Source of the DNA: Desmodus rotundus
Taxonomy: Eukaryota > Chordata > Mammalia > Chiroptera > Phyllostomidae
Direction of reading: 5' to 3'
Assembly (NCBI RefSeq): GCF_022682495.2
Contig: NC_071392.1
Coordinates: 109,234,896-109,298,895 of the forward strand
Length of the DNA: 64,000 nucleotides
The position numbers were made by a program, and so were the translations under genes. The notes under the pieces were generated by a model. That model saw nothing but the letters and a program-made list of their open reading frames with translations, searched no databases and was not told where the DNA came from. Below, in pieces: positions 44,276 through 55,090 of the stretch. Positions within the stretch are counted from its first letter, which is position 1. The number at the start of each line of letters is the position of its first letter.

Positions 44276-44742
44276 ATCATCTCCTCTGCATTGTGAGGAT
44301 TCCATCAGTGTCCGAGAAGATATTCTAACAATGCACCTTTTTAAAAAAAGTCCAAACTCACTAGGAATCAAAGAAATGTAAATTGAAACAATGAAGTGTG
44401 ATTTTTCACTGCTAGAATTAGCAAAGATTTAAGAGATTGACGACACCCAGTATTGACGTGGAAATCAAGAAAAAAGCGTTCCAATGCATTCTTGCTAGGA
44501 CTGCAAATTAATACAGTGGTTCTGGAAAGTAATTTGGCAATATGTAACAAAAGCCCTTGAAAAGTACATTTCTTTTGACTGAGCAATCCCACTTCGAAGA
44601 ATTTATTCTAAGGAAATAATTAGGCAAGTGCCAGGAGATAAATCTTCCCGGGTGTTCCATCACAGCACTGTTCTTAACAGCGAAAGCTTGCAAACAGCCT
44701 AAAGGTCCAGAAGCATTGGACCTACAGTTTCTATTAAGAAAC

Positions 44743-44893
44743 TAGTCAAAGAACATGTATGAATGACTCATGGACATGGACAATGGAGAGGGGATTGATT
44801 GACTGTGGTGAGAGGGGTGGGCTGGGTGGGAGGGGGGCAAAAAGGAAAAAACCTGGGACAACTGTAATAGAATAAACAATAAAAAAAGAAATA
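44743..44893 (+). mobile_element. Bat LINE-1 3' end nested in older L1
   Basis: 'caaagaacatgtatgaatga', 'ctcatggacatggacaatgg', a G-rich tract (44795-44845), 'gggacaactgtaatagaata' and an A-rich tail. The duplication at the ends is only suggestive ('ctattaagaaa' and 'atattaataaa'). Confidence 0.85.
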
Positions 44894-45053
44894 TTAATAA
44901 ATAAATGAAGGTAGCAAATGATGAAATACTATGCAGCCATTTAAAATAATGACATGAGCCTACATTTAGTTAAAACAGAAGGATGTTCACAATGTGTTAA
45001 ATGGGATAAAAGATTATAGAACAGTATATACATAAAGTGACCACCATTTTTTT

Positions 45054-45255
45054 AAAGATTTTTAAAATTTAGTTTTAGAGAGGGGAAAAGAAGGAGAGAG
45101 AGAGGGAGAGAAACATCAGTGTGTGGTTGCCTCTCACACACCTCCTACTGGGGACCTGGCCTGCAACTCAGACATGTGTCCTGACTGGGAATCGAACCAG
45201 CGACTCTTTGGATCACAGGCCAGCACTCAATCCACTGAGTCATACCAGCTGGGGC
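45054..45255 (-). mobile_element. Ves SINE (bat tRNA-derived), copy 2
   Basis: Complement reads: A-box region 'gactcagtggattgagtgct', B-box region 'ggttcgattcccagtcagga', then 'ggtccccagtaggag', a CT-rich run and an A/T-rich end. The flanks 'accatttttt' on both sides (45043-45052, 45262-45271) are the imperfect target duplication. It cuts the L1ME copy. Confidence 0.95.
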
Positions 45256-45358
45256 ACAACTACCATTTTTTAACAACATATATATGGAGAAAGTCTGGAA
45301 GGTTGAAAACTAACGTGGTTATCTCCAAGTAGCAGAGTATTAGATGATTTTAATTATT

Positions 45359-45778
45359 TTTGGCTTTTAGACTTTTTTTAGAGCAGTTTTATGATCACAG
45401 CAAAATCGAGAAGAAGGTACAGAGATTTCCCATTTACTCCACACACTTGCACAGCCCCCCCCATTGACAACAACCCCCATTAGATGGGTACTTTTGTTAT
45501 CTTTGATGAATAGACACTGACATATCGTAAACACTCAAAGTCCATAGTTTGCATCAGGGGTCACTCTGGGTGTTGCGCATTCCATGGGCTTGGACAAATA
45601 CATGATGACATGCATCCATCATTACAGTATCATACAGAGTACTTTTACTGCCCTATAAAATCCTCTGTGCTCTGCTGATTCATCCCTCCCTACCCCAACC
45701 TGTGGCAACCACTGATCTTTTTAGTCTCTCCACAGTTTTGCCTTTTCAAGGCTGTCAGATAGTTGGAATCATATATGT
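45359..45778 (-). mobile_element. LINE-1 3' segment of a 5'-inverted (twin-primed) insertion
   Basis: Complement of an L1 3' UTR: plus-strand blocks 'tttagagcagttttatgatc', 'gtacagagatttcccattta', 'tagtttgcatcaggggtcac', 'tcatccctccctaccccaac' and 'gatagttggaatcatatatg'. The 3' end points left. It joins head to head with the next segment. Confidence 0.85.
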
Positions 45779-46650
45779 AGAATTAAAACTATCAAACTCC
45801 TAGAAGATAACAGGAGAAAATCTAGATGACCTTGGATACGGTGAAGACTTATGAGGTAAAACACCAAAGGCATGGTCCATGAAAGGGATAATTAATCAGC
45901 TGGGCTTCATTAAAATAAACAGTGTCTGCTCTGTGAAAGACAATGTCAAGATAATGAGAAGACAAGCCACAAACCGGGAGAAAAGATTTGCAAAAGACAT
46001 ATCTGATAAAGGCCTCTCATCCAAAATATACAAAGAACTCTTAAAACTCAACAATAAGAAAGGAAACGACCCTACAAAACTGTCCAGAGACCTTCACAGA
46101 CACCACGTCAAAGATATGCAGATGAAAAACAAGCATGTGAAGAGAGGCTCCACATCACATGTCATCAGGAAAATGCAAATTAAAACTACATGATGCCATT
46201 GCACACCTATCAGAATGACCAAAATTCAGGACACCAACACCACCCACCAAACGCTGGAGAGGACGTGAAGAAACGGGAACTCTCACTTATTGCTGGTGGG
46301 AATGCAAAATGGTGCAGCCACGTTGGAAGAGAGTTCGGTGGTTTCTTACCAAACTAAACATGCACTTGCCGTGCATTTCAGCAATCATACGCTTTGTTAT
46401 TTACTACATGGAGCTGAAAATTTATGTCTACACCAAAACCTACATGTTCAATGTGCGGTTTTATGCAGAGTAGCTGTATTTATAATGCCAAAACCTAAAA
46501 TTAACCAAGATGTCTTTCAATGGGTAGAAGGGTAAACTGTGGCACATCCAGACAATGGAATATTATTCAGCTTTTTTTTAAAAAAAAATGAGCTATCAAG
46601 CCATGAAGACACATAGAGGACAATTAAAGGCATATTACTCTAAATTCTAT
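45779..46650 (+). mobile_element. LINE-1 5' segment of the same insertion, inverted
   Basis: L1 ORF2-end sequence on + in order: 'tatcaaactcctagaagata', 'gagaaaagatttgcaaaaga', 'gaaatgcaaattaaaacta'-type blocks, 'tatcagaatgaccaaaattc', 'ggtgggaatgcaaaatggtg', ending 'agccatgaagacacatagag'. In the L1 family this end lies just before the part held at 45359-45778. The 104-codon frame at 45879-46193 is a remnant of ORF2. Confidence 0.88.
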
Positions 46651-47089
46651 ACTATTCTATTTTAACGATATTCTAAAAAAATGAAGCCAATCTATTCTAT
46701 GTCCTGCATTTTGTTAAGTGAATTTCCCAGCAAGGGATGAACAAGTTGGAATATCCATTTTTACCCTCACCTACCTTGGGTCTTCATTTGTTACCTGAAT
46801 CAGATCAGAAAACACTGTGCAGATATTTCTCCACTTAAGAGGGTCTTGGCCAATACCCCTCACTCTCCAGAAATGTTTCTGAGACTGAGTCACTCTTCTT
46901 GTACATCCAGATCACAATAGTACCAAAGGCCCCAAATCTCATTTTTTTAAATCCAAAGGCATATCCTGTTTACTGGAAGCCCCAAAATAAACCTTGAAGG
47001 CCCCAAGCCCATTTTGTCACTCGTGAAATAAAGATAAATATTTACTTCACAGTTGGATTAAAAGACAAAGCTGGTAAAAGCTCTCAGTG
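46651..47089. other. No gene seen; unassigned sequence
   Basis: Nothing recognised. Confidence 0.45.
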
Positions 47090-47490
47090 TATACCAAATA
47101 TATCAGGCAGGATACGCTTGGTAACAAAGGACCCCAAAAATTTGTGAGTTAAAACAACAAAGTTTGATTTCTTACTGCACAACACGTGTATCGCAGGTCA
47201 GCTTGGGCCTCTGCTCCCTTGATCCTCACTCAAGGGCCCAGGCTGCGGGGGACTCCAGCTCCACGGTTCACTTTGTCGGAGCAGTGGCAAGAAAACAAGG
47301 CACCTAATGGTCTAGCTCTTAAACCCCCAGCCCAGGAATGGCCCACATCACGTGGCTCTCATCACATTGGCCAAAACAAGTCACGTGACTGCTACTGAAT
47401 TCAAAGAGGCTAGGGAAGCGCAATCCCACCAAGTGTCTTGGAGGCTGAGATGAGCCATACTGGCAAATAGCAAAGTAACTCCCACGGTAG
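47090..47490 (-). mobile_element. MLT1-type LTR
   Basis: 'gataacaaaggac'-type start ('cgcttggtaacaaaggaccc'), 'gtgagttaaaacaacaaagt', 'gcacaacacgtgtatcgcag' and 'aatcccaccaagtgtcttgg' follow an MLT1 subfamily on the minus strand. Confidence 0.7.
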
Positions 47491-47559
47491 GCTTTCATAA
47501 ATGTTTTTTTAATAAGAGGAAGTACTCACTTCAAATCCAGATCTGTACGGCAGACAGGC

Positions 47560-47710
47560 TTCTAATGTGTCAGGCATTGCGCGAGGTAAAAATTTACAGT
47601 GGGGAGTCAATTTAAGTGATTTTTTCCAAAGCCATGCCGCTAGTGAGGGGCTAGTACCAGGATTCGACTCCACAGATTGTGCCCCATCCATTAGGTCCAT
47701 GCCTGTTTAC
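47560..47710 (-). mobile_element. MIR SINE
   Basis: 'ccaaagccatgccgctagtg', 'ggggctagtaccaggattcg' are MIR complement. Confidence 0.65.
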
Positions 47711-48855
47711 ATCACTCTGTGGTTACTTAACTCTGAAAGCCTGTTTCTTCCTCATCTTCCAGAAGTAAATAATAGTGATTCTTGGGGTCCTTTCTGCAGG
47801 AGGGATGGCATGTCCCCACAATGGTAGGCGTTTGGGGCTCTGTGAGATGGGGCGGCATGTAGTGCCCAATGCTGGCCAGAAATGGTGCCCAGAGGGGCCC
47901 TGGAGCTTGTCTCGTGTTCACAAGTTAGAGAAGAGGGCAGTGGGAGCAAGGATGTCCAGTGTATTCTGCAGAACCCAGCTGATCCCTGGGCCACTCAGGT
48001 ATTGGAAGACACATGTCCCCTCACTCAGCTATTAGAGGTTGTGCACCTTTATCTAAGTGTAACAGATGAGCCCTGACACATTCAGCCAGCTCCCCTCACC
48101 ATCATACACACATGCACACACAGAGTCACCTCTAGACAGGTCATGCCCACTGCAGTCGCAGCACCATACTGAGTCTACGCCACATGCCGTATCCAGGTAT
48201 GCTTTACCCTTAACCTGATTTATAGCCATCCACATGCACAAGTGTTCTGCTGAACCCTAGGAAACTGCCACTCTGTCGGCAACTTCCTTTGGCTCAGACT
48301 AATGCGCACACATCTACATAAGCCCCACCTGTCTCACACACCTGTACACAACCACACATGCACAAATACCTGCTCATACCCACAACATGCACACACATAC
48401 CGCTGGCGCACAACCTGTTCTTGCTCACCTCCCAGCCGTCCCCTTCCCCCCACTCCCTGACCCAGGCCACCGGCTCCAGGCAGTGAGTTTAATCACTGTC
48501 ACTGCCAAGGCTGCTGTTAGAGCTCAGCTCTAACCATCCAGGAAATCAGCGAGGGGGCTTGGCCTCTGCAGCTTGGCTTCACCCCAGCAGCTGTGCTCAG
48601 TGTCCGCCCCACCCCGCTTCCATCCGCTGAACTTGTCCTTAAACCCAGACTTCCCGCTTTCCTGCTGCCCTGGGGCTGCAGGGCCTAATGCTCCCCAGCT
48701 GAAAGGCTACCCACACGTCAGGCAGTGGAGCCCCACTCTCTGCCTTAGACACTTCACCCCATCGTAAATCTTTGTACAAAGAGTGACGGCTACCGGGGTC
48801 TGGGGCTGGTGTCAATGACAGGGAAGACCCCTAGGGCTCAGGGCTGCCAAAGGGG
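47711..48855. other. No gene seen; unassigned sequence with CA-rich tracts
   Basis: Loose CACA-rich sequence at 48100-48420 and a 19-bp palindrome at 48516-48534 ('gttagagctcagctctaac'). No exon supported. Confidence 0.45.
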
Positions 48856-49840
48856 TCTGAGGCAATATTTAGTGAGTGCTAACCCTGTGTAGGCCCTGTG
48901 CTAGGCACTAAAGACAGGTGATAGAGAAAAACAGAAGCAGTTCCTGATTATATGGTTCTCATATTCTGGGGGTATGGTGAGTAGGAAGGTGGAAACAAAC
49001 ACTTTATTTAAAAAAAATCATAAACATAACATAAACATAAAATTCCAGCTCTGTGCAGTGCCATGAAGCAGAGGTACATGGGGAGATAACGTATGCCTCA
49101 AGCTCCTCATCTGTAAAACAGGACAAGATTACCAACCTCCCAGGGTCGATGTGAGGATTAAGTGAAATAATATGTATAAAGTATTTATAACAGATCTTGG
49201 CACAAAGTACTGTTATATATTATTAACATAATCAGAAAGGTTAATAAGGGCTTCCACATGAATATGGCAGCTGAAATGATACCTGAAGGATGCCTGGGAA
49301 TTAAGGAGATGAAGGGGAGAAAGCAATGGGAACATCATGTGCAAAGGCCCTGTGGCAGGAGAGAGCGTGGGCCATTTCAGAAACTGGCAGAGGCCCAGGT
49401 GTTTTTAGCATAACCAGGAGGAGGTGGCTGTCCACCCTGAAGATGGAGGAGCTGTCAGATACAAGATATGCAGGGCCTTGAAAGCCATGGCCACAAGTTG
49501 GCATCGTGGAACTTCGACTAAACGCAATGAAAAGGCAGTACAGATTTATAAGCAAATAGTAATGTGATCTCATTCACATTTTGAAAGACCACCCTGGCTG
49601 AAATGCGGAGAACAGATTGAAAGGGAACTACATCGACTTTTAATGGCACATCTGGAGAAGCAATCCAAGTTATGTGGTGCTTGTGGTGGCCGTTATTAAG
49701 AATTCATTGACCTAATTTGGGTAAAGGACAGAAAACGTGACCAAACAGACCCAGGATGGGATTAATTCATTGGGTGGGGGGGTTGGCAGGGGAGCTTCTC
49801 CAATGCACAGAGAAGCATAGGGATGCTGTTCCTACAACCA
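48856..49840 (-). mobile_element. Long L2 LINE fragment with a nested MIR
   Basis: 'gtaggccctgtgctaggcac', 'gtgcaaaggccctgtggcag', 'gatatgcagggccttgaaag', 'gatctcattcacattttgaa' and 'agaccaccctggctgaaatg' are minus-strand L2 in order. The copy is interrupted by MIR at 49085-49215. Confidence 0.85.
49085..49215 (+). mobile_element. MIR SINE nested in L2
   Basis: 'caagctcctcatctgtaaaa', 'cgatgtgaggattaagtgaa' and 'tcttggcacaaagtactgtt'. Confidence 0.85.
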
Positions 49841-51447
49841 TCTGAGGAATGGAGGTCCTGAGTGGGAGGAGGACAGAGGTAACTTTAGGTTCATCAAGTA
49901 GGCAGCAGGGTCACAACCCAAAGACTCTTGTAAATTTGCAGCAGGATCCAGGCAGCAGATGGAAATGAAAGGCCCTGGCACCTGGCTTCTGGCTCCTGGG
50001 GAAGAGGTGCTGAGCAGAATAGAACTGATGAAGCTAAGGTGCTGGGCCTCCAGCCACAAGATCAGGAGACTAAGGCAAAAACCCAAGTCATCCGATGTTC
50101 CCTTGAAGATAACAGGGGTCCTTCCATCTGGTTTTATCTGACTGGTTGGGAAAGGTTGCCTGGAATTCTGTTTTGAGAAGGATTGCGAGGTCAAGCTTAG
50201 TTTTGATGAGACCGAGTGTTGTGTATGAGAGGTAGGAACTGGTAGCATATGTACTATGAATTTATCACCCTCGAGCTATGACTATATTCAGCAAACTCTT
50301 GAGGTTGTGAGGGGCAGAAACCCGACTCAAACAGTATAAACAAGTGAAGGAACACATTGACTCATCCAGTGAGAAGTCTGAACACAGCAGAAGTCAAGCG
50401 AAGCCACGCCTATCCTCGTTGTCCCTCTTTCAGTCTCTTGACCTTGCTCACCTCTTCTTGGTTCTGTCCTCAGGTGGGTTCACCTTTTAAGGGTGAGCAA
50501 CGTGGCTTTTGGCAGCCCCAGCCCTTGTCTGTCCCTAAGTCTTATATTCCAAAGAAGTCAATGTCATCATTCACGATACAACCAGCAAACATCCCAACAA
50601 AGACTGATTGGCCTGGCCTGGAACACATGTCCACTGCTGGGTGGGAGTGGTGTCAGCTCCCCAAAAGCCATATGAGCTGAGTAAGATACTTATAGATCAA
50701 GATGCTTATCAACAAAAGGATAGGTAGTTTCCTGAAGAAACAGGGCCTGGGCAGACAAAAAGAAGATACGTATCACACAGGGTTAAGGTCAACAACCTAC
50801 AACGTCACACTTGTGGCACTGAGGCTAATTCCAGGCTCACCTATTGAATGTACCCACAAGTTCCTCCCTCCGGGGGCTGCTCAAGCAGCAGAAGCTTTGC
50901 AAGGCTTGGGCTGGAGCAGACAGCAACTCTCACCAAAGCTTCAGGGCAGCATAGTCAAAGTAGCACACGGAGCTGAGGAAGGGACTGTGAAGGATCAGGA
51001 AAGAGCATCCAAGCATGTTGCCAAACCAAGGGGACCGGAAGCAGACATAGCAAGGCCAGCTTGCAATAGGCACAGGAGAGAGAAAAAAGCAGAAGCCGGA
51101 GGGTCAAGGGAGGAAGCAAGTGGGCAGTTCTTCCGGCCTCCTGGATCGCTCTCGTGGATGGCTTTCTCCTCCTTCTCCTTCCTCCTGGTCGAGGCCCACC
51201 TCATTCCTGTTCCTGGAAGTCTGTCTGTCCACTGTGGCTTCTCTGAGGCCATCTTCCATCAGTACACCTGTCTCTAGGGATCTCCAGCCTCTCCCACAAC
51301 ACTGGCTCTTTTCTCTTAACATCCACAACAGACTCAAGTCTCTCTCATTTGGGAAAAAAAGAAAAATCCTTTCCCTACCCCTGCATTTCCTTCTATTGAC
51401 AGAAGCATCCCCTGAGGCGTGTGAGATAGGTGAGGTGGCTTTGGTGA
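49841..51447. other. No supported gene; includes the longest open frame
   Basis: A 191-codon frame runs 50702-51277 (+). Its translation has no signal peptide, domain or repeats that I recognise, ends in a pyrimidine-rich stretch, and is overlapped by 77-85-codon frames on the other strand. I treat it as chance. The part 50290-50680 vaguely resembles an old LTR-type repeat. Confidence 0.45.
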
Positions 51448-51744
51448 CAGTGCTGCTTGAACTGTGGTCCCCAAACCAATGCTGCCCACAAACTGGCTAC
51501 TGAGCTGTAACAGGTAAGAACAGAAATCAAGAGCGAATGTTTAGAAACCTTAAAAACAATTTGACAGAGTAACTAGGTATCCACAGAATCTAATAAAAAG
51601 CAGGTCTGTGTTTTGCATGTCTTTTATTTTATTTTCCAGTAATCCACTTTATTGTATTTTACAAACCTATCAGTTTACAACAGGTTGAAAATTAAAAAGA
51701 AAAAAAAAACAGGTCCTCTTACATAGATGGTTTGAGAGGCACTG
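51448..51744 (+). mobile_element. hAT DNA transposon relic
   Basis: Starts 'cagtgctgcttgaactgtgg' and ends 'gatggtttgagaggcactg', imperfect inverted ends of hAT type. No 8-bp duplication found. Confidence 0.6.
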
Positions 51745-52077
51745 TTCTATAGGAACTTTATTCTGTGATACATTGAAGGTAAAAATAGAATGGGTTGCAT
51801 ACGAGTAAGTAAGGGGATGGAAGTTGGTACAAAGAAAAAAAATGTTAAGTTCCATAATCCAGAAGAATCAGTGTATTCCTCTCTGAGGCTTGTGAAGCAC
51901 ATTGACTTTAAAAACATTTTCTACAGTATTACCTTGGAACCCTAAGGTTTGAAAAGAATCATGCGAGGCTTCAAGACCAACATCCACCAGCTAATTTGCC
52001 CAGCTAGCTCCTGATGTTCAGTGGCTATTCAATAAATAATGGTTTGAATAAACCCATTACACAGATTGGCTTCTATT

Positions 52078-52625
52078 CTGGTTATCTACTGTTATATAAC
52101 AAGTCACTGAAAACTTAGCAGTTTAAAATAGCAATGTGTCATGTTTCTGTGGGTTGCCTGGGCTCAGCTGGGCAGTTCTCCCTCGGGGTCTCTCATGCAG
52201 TGGGAGCTCCATGGTGGCTAAGACTGTAGTTATCTGAAAGTTTGGCTGGGTGCTCAAGGTGACTTCTTCACTCATGTGTTGGGCACCTCGGCTGGGGTGG
52301 CTGGCAGAGATGAGGACCACCTGGGCATTTCTCTCCACATGGCTGCTCCAGGTGGTTAGCTTGGGCTTCCTCACAGCCTGGAGGTCTCAGGGTAACTGTG
52401 CTTCTTGCAAAGCAGATGGCATTCCATAAGTGCAAATGCTTGGAGAGAAAGGAAGTAGAAGGGACCAGTTCTCTTAAAGGTTAGTCTGGTCCAGAACTCA
52501 CTCAGCATCACTTCTTTTATATTCTATGGTTGAAGTGGTCATGAGGCTAGTCACTCCACCTCTCAGAGGAAGAGTAACAGATAATTTTCTGCCATTATTA
52601 CCTACCACTGCCTCTCTGACAATAT
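52078..52625 (-). mobile_element. MLT1-type LTR
   Basis: 'gttatctactgttatataac', 'aagtcactgaaaacttagca', 'ctgggctcagctgggcagtt', 'ctccacatggctgctccagg' are MLT1 complement. Near full length. Confidence 0.85.
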
Positions 52626-52699
52626 TGCAACCATTCAGTGGCTGAGAGCAGGGAGAGAAAATTTGCAGATTTTTCATATAATAATCATTGTTGTCGCCA

Positions 52700-52965
52700 C
52701 CATCATCATCACCACTTACTGTGTACCAGGCTTACTATTCTTGGCACTTAGAGAACAGGGACAGGAGAGAGAAAGAAAAAGAAAAGCCCATTTAATCCTC
52801 ACAACCATTATTCTTATTGTATAAAAAATGAAACAGGTTCAGAGAGGCTAAATAATTTTCCCAAGGTCACACAGCCACGAAGTGACAGAAATAAGACTGC
52901 ATGACTGCAGAGTTCAGTCTTGACCACGGGTTAGTCCACTGGCCCAGTCCCTCTGATCCATCTCA
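52700..52965 (-). mobile_element. MIR-family SINE
   Basis: 'cttactgtgtaccaggctta', 'catttaatcctcacaaccat', 'gaaacaggttcagagaggct' and 'cccaaggtcacacagccacg' are MIR complement. An A/G-rich insert lies at 52764-52790. Confidence 0.92.
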
Positions 52966-52991
52966 ACTCCAAATATTGGTTGGTTCACCCT

Positions 52992-53177
52992 TCACTCATC
53001 CTCAGAAGACTCACCTGGCCTTCCTGGCCTTCCATCATGAGATAAATCCCCAAATAGCTCCTCCTGGAGTTTTTTCTTCAAAATAATGCCTTGTTCATCA
53101 GCAATGAGTTTGGAATGACCTGGTGGCTCAAGAATTGCAAGTCCTATTTCTTCAGGGAGCCCAAGAGGGGCTGCCAA
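52992..53177 (-). other. Exon-like open frame on the minus strand, unproven
   Basis: On the minus strand a possible acceptor ('ggtcctttggcag') ends at 53171 and a good donor ('ccag|gtgagt') follows 53015. The 156-base interval is open in a single frame and phase-symmetric. The peptide includes 'LPEEIGLAILEPPGHSKLIA' and 'DEQGIILKKKLQEELFGDLS'; reading past the donor it stops at 52992 after 'GESSEDE'. No upstream ATG in frame before a TAA and no domain recognised. It could be an exon of an unknown gene, a pseudogene, or chance. Confidence 0.25.
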
Positions 53178-53629
53178 AGGACCAGGGTGTGCAGGTAATT
53201 AGATTGAATCCACTCTTTGGCTTGGTTTCCTTCCCAAGCAGACTGGCTATTGAGCAATCCATTCTCCAGGCATTAATACATCACCTGGGAGTGCCGAACC
53301 ATGATGGATGACCTGGGCCATCAGCAGGGCCCACGATGGATGGGTGTCATTCATCACTGCAGGGAGCCGATGGAGCCATGAGTTACTCAGGCCATGGCAC
53401 CTTCCACCCGCATTGGGGCCAGAGCCAGGAGGAGGGCAGAGGCTGGGGGAGGGTGGCACAAAGCAAAGAAGACCTCTCTGGGAGACATGCCAGCAACCAT
53501 GAGCACATTTTGTCTGAGCAACTCCAAAGGAGGGAGATGTTCAACGGAGTTTGCAGCAGAGACAAGGCGCATGTCAGGGATGGGAAATGCAATAAATAAG
53601 ATCACAGGTTTTGGATATTTCACTTGCCT

Positions 53630-53735
53630 GGCATGTGTCTTTGTTCTGTCTTTTCCTTGCTGTGTAAGCTCAGGCAAGGCATTCAACTCCCTGAAGCTCA
53701 GTTTCTTTATTTCATTCCAGGGGCTCATTTGCAGT
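53630..53735 (+). mobile_element. MIR SINE fragment
   Basis: 'ttccttgctgtgtaagctca', 'ggcaaggcattcaactccct' and 'gaagctcagtttctttattt'. Confidence 0.8.
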
Positions 53736-53739
53736 TCTC

Positions 53740-54062
53740 AGCCTCTCATAGTTAGGCAGGGCCATGTGATGAGTTCCAGTTAAAAAAAAATATATGTGCA
53801 AGTAGCAAGAGTCAATGAAAGGCTCCCCCTGAGGTTCTTAGCCTCTCTCTTCCCCTGCCAGTAACAACCAAGAGGCCTCATGTTAAGATAGAGCTGCAAG
53901 ATCAGAATAGCCTGGATGGCTGATTACCTGGGAGATAGATGCCCTGGAGGGTTGCACAGACCCACAGCTAACTGAATCAGAGAGAGATAAACCTTTGTTA
54001 GGCTAAGCCACTGAGGATGTGGGCTGTTTGTTATGCAGCATAACCTAGCCTTCCCTGGCAAA
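53740..54062 (+). mobile_element. MLT1-type LTR
   Basis: 'gggccatgtgatgagttcca' at the start and 'gtttgttatgcagcataacc' then 'tagccttcc' at the end. Deleted middle. Confidence 0.78.
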
Positions 54063-54072
54063 TACTCTATGT

Positions 54073-54261
54073 CAGAGGTCTACAAGGAGCTCAATAGTAA
54101 ATATTCTAGGCTTTGTGGACCAGATGGTCTCTTACAGTCTTCTTTGTTTTGTTTTGTTTACAACTTTTGAAAAACATATAAACTGTTGTTAGCTGTGGGC
54201 CTACAAAATAAGCCACAGGCTGGATTTAGCATATGGGTTGATAGTATGCCAACCCCTTGCC
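54073..54261 (+). mobile_element. hAT DNA transposon relic
   Basis: 'caatagtaaatattctaggc', 'tttgtggaccagatggtctc', 'gccacaggctggatttagca' and the end 'atgccaacccctt' match a very common mammalian hAT repeat. Ends 'cagaggtct' and 'caacccctt' are the inverted termini. Confidence 0.85.
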
Positions 54262-54440
54262 CTGAAATGTACAGTTGCCATGAGAATTAAATAAGATATG
54301 AACTTAAGCATTTTTTAATGTTAAATGCTACTATTTTTAACAGTAGTAGTAGTAATTATCTATAAATCGTAAATATTTTATGCCAGGCACTGCTCTACAC
54401 ACTGGCAATTCTCAATGAACACAGCATTACAGAGCCTCCC
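54262..54440. mobile_element. MIR 3' half followed by a MIR/L2-type inverted fragment
   Basis: 54262-54330 reads as a + strand MIR ('gagaattaaataagatatga'). 54370-54430 reads as a minus strand terminus ('tatgccaggcactgctctac'). Confidence 0.6.
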
Positions 54441-55090
54441 TTGTTTGTGGGGGTGCTGACATCATTTCTTCCAGAACGGCTTCAGCAGCCCCCTTCTGGG
54501 CTCCCTGCCTTTCCTCTTGGCCATCTCCAATCAGTCCTCCATGTTGCAGCCATGGGGATTTTTGCAAAGTGAAAATAAAACCATGCTACTCCCCCAAAAT
54601 GCTTCTCATTACTCTTAACAGAAATCCCAATGCCCTTCCTCACCTATGGGGCCCTGTGTGGTCTGAGCCTTGACTTCCCCACTCACTTCATGGGGTGCCC
54701 CCTCCCTCTTTCCACCCAGCACACTGGTCTCTCAGTTTCTATAATACCACACACCCTTCCTACCTTGGGGCTTCTGCCAGTGGCTGGAATGACCTTCCTT
54801 CATTCCCCATGACCAGCCCTTTAGAGGGCATTGGAGAAGCCTTCACTGAGCACCCCCCACTTAAATACTTCTTCTCACCCCACCTTGAATCTCATCACCA
54901 TGTTTTTTTCCTCCTTAACACTGAGCACAAGTGAAGTAGTCTTTTAATTTCTTCGTTTACCTGTTTGCTCATTGCCCCCCACTCGGCTGTGGGCTCCCTA
55001 AGATGGGGATCTGTGCCTGTCCACACGATGACAGCACCCCCAAGTGTCAGCACAGGGCAGAAGCTCAGTGACTATTTGCTGAGCACGTAA
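54441..55090 (+). mobile_element. L2 LINE 3' part, about 650 bp
   Basis: 'gatttttgcaaagtgaaaat', 'ctgtgtggtctgagccttga', 'tggggcttctgccagtggct', 'ggaatgaccttccttcattc', 'gctgtgggctccctaagatg' and 'ctcagtgactatttgctgag' give a long L2 3' portion. Confidence 0.9.

Larger units (their letters stand above)
44340..45358 (+). mobile_element. Old LINE-1 (L1ME-like) 3' end, broken by two younger insertions
   Basis: Segments 44340-44742, 44894-45053 and 45256-45358 are one copy: 'gtaatttggcaatatgtaac', 'ctaaggaaataattaggcaa', then 'gaaatactatgcagccattt', 'gatgttcacaatgtgttaaa', then 'gagaaagtctggaaggttga', 'ggttatctccaagtagcaga'. The breaks hold a bat L1 and a Ves SINE. Confidence 0.88.

Noticed and set aside
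45879..46193. 104-codon Lys/Asn-rich frame
   Set aside because: It is a remnant of LINE-1 ORF2, not a host gene.
48050..48420. CA-rich tract as a possible satellite
   Set aside because: Too irregular; scattered CACA words without a repeat unit.
50702..51277. 191-codon open frame (+), the longest in the window
   Set aside because: No domain, signal or family resemblance; competing frames on the other strand; last third is translated from a pyrimidine-rich tract. One frame of this size in 64 kb is expected by chance.
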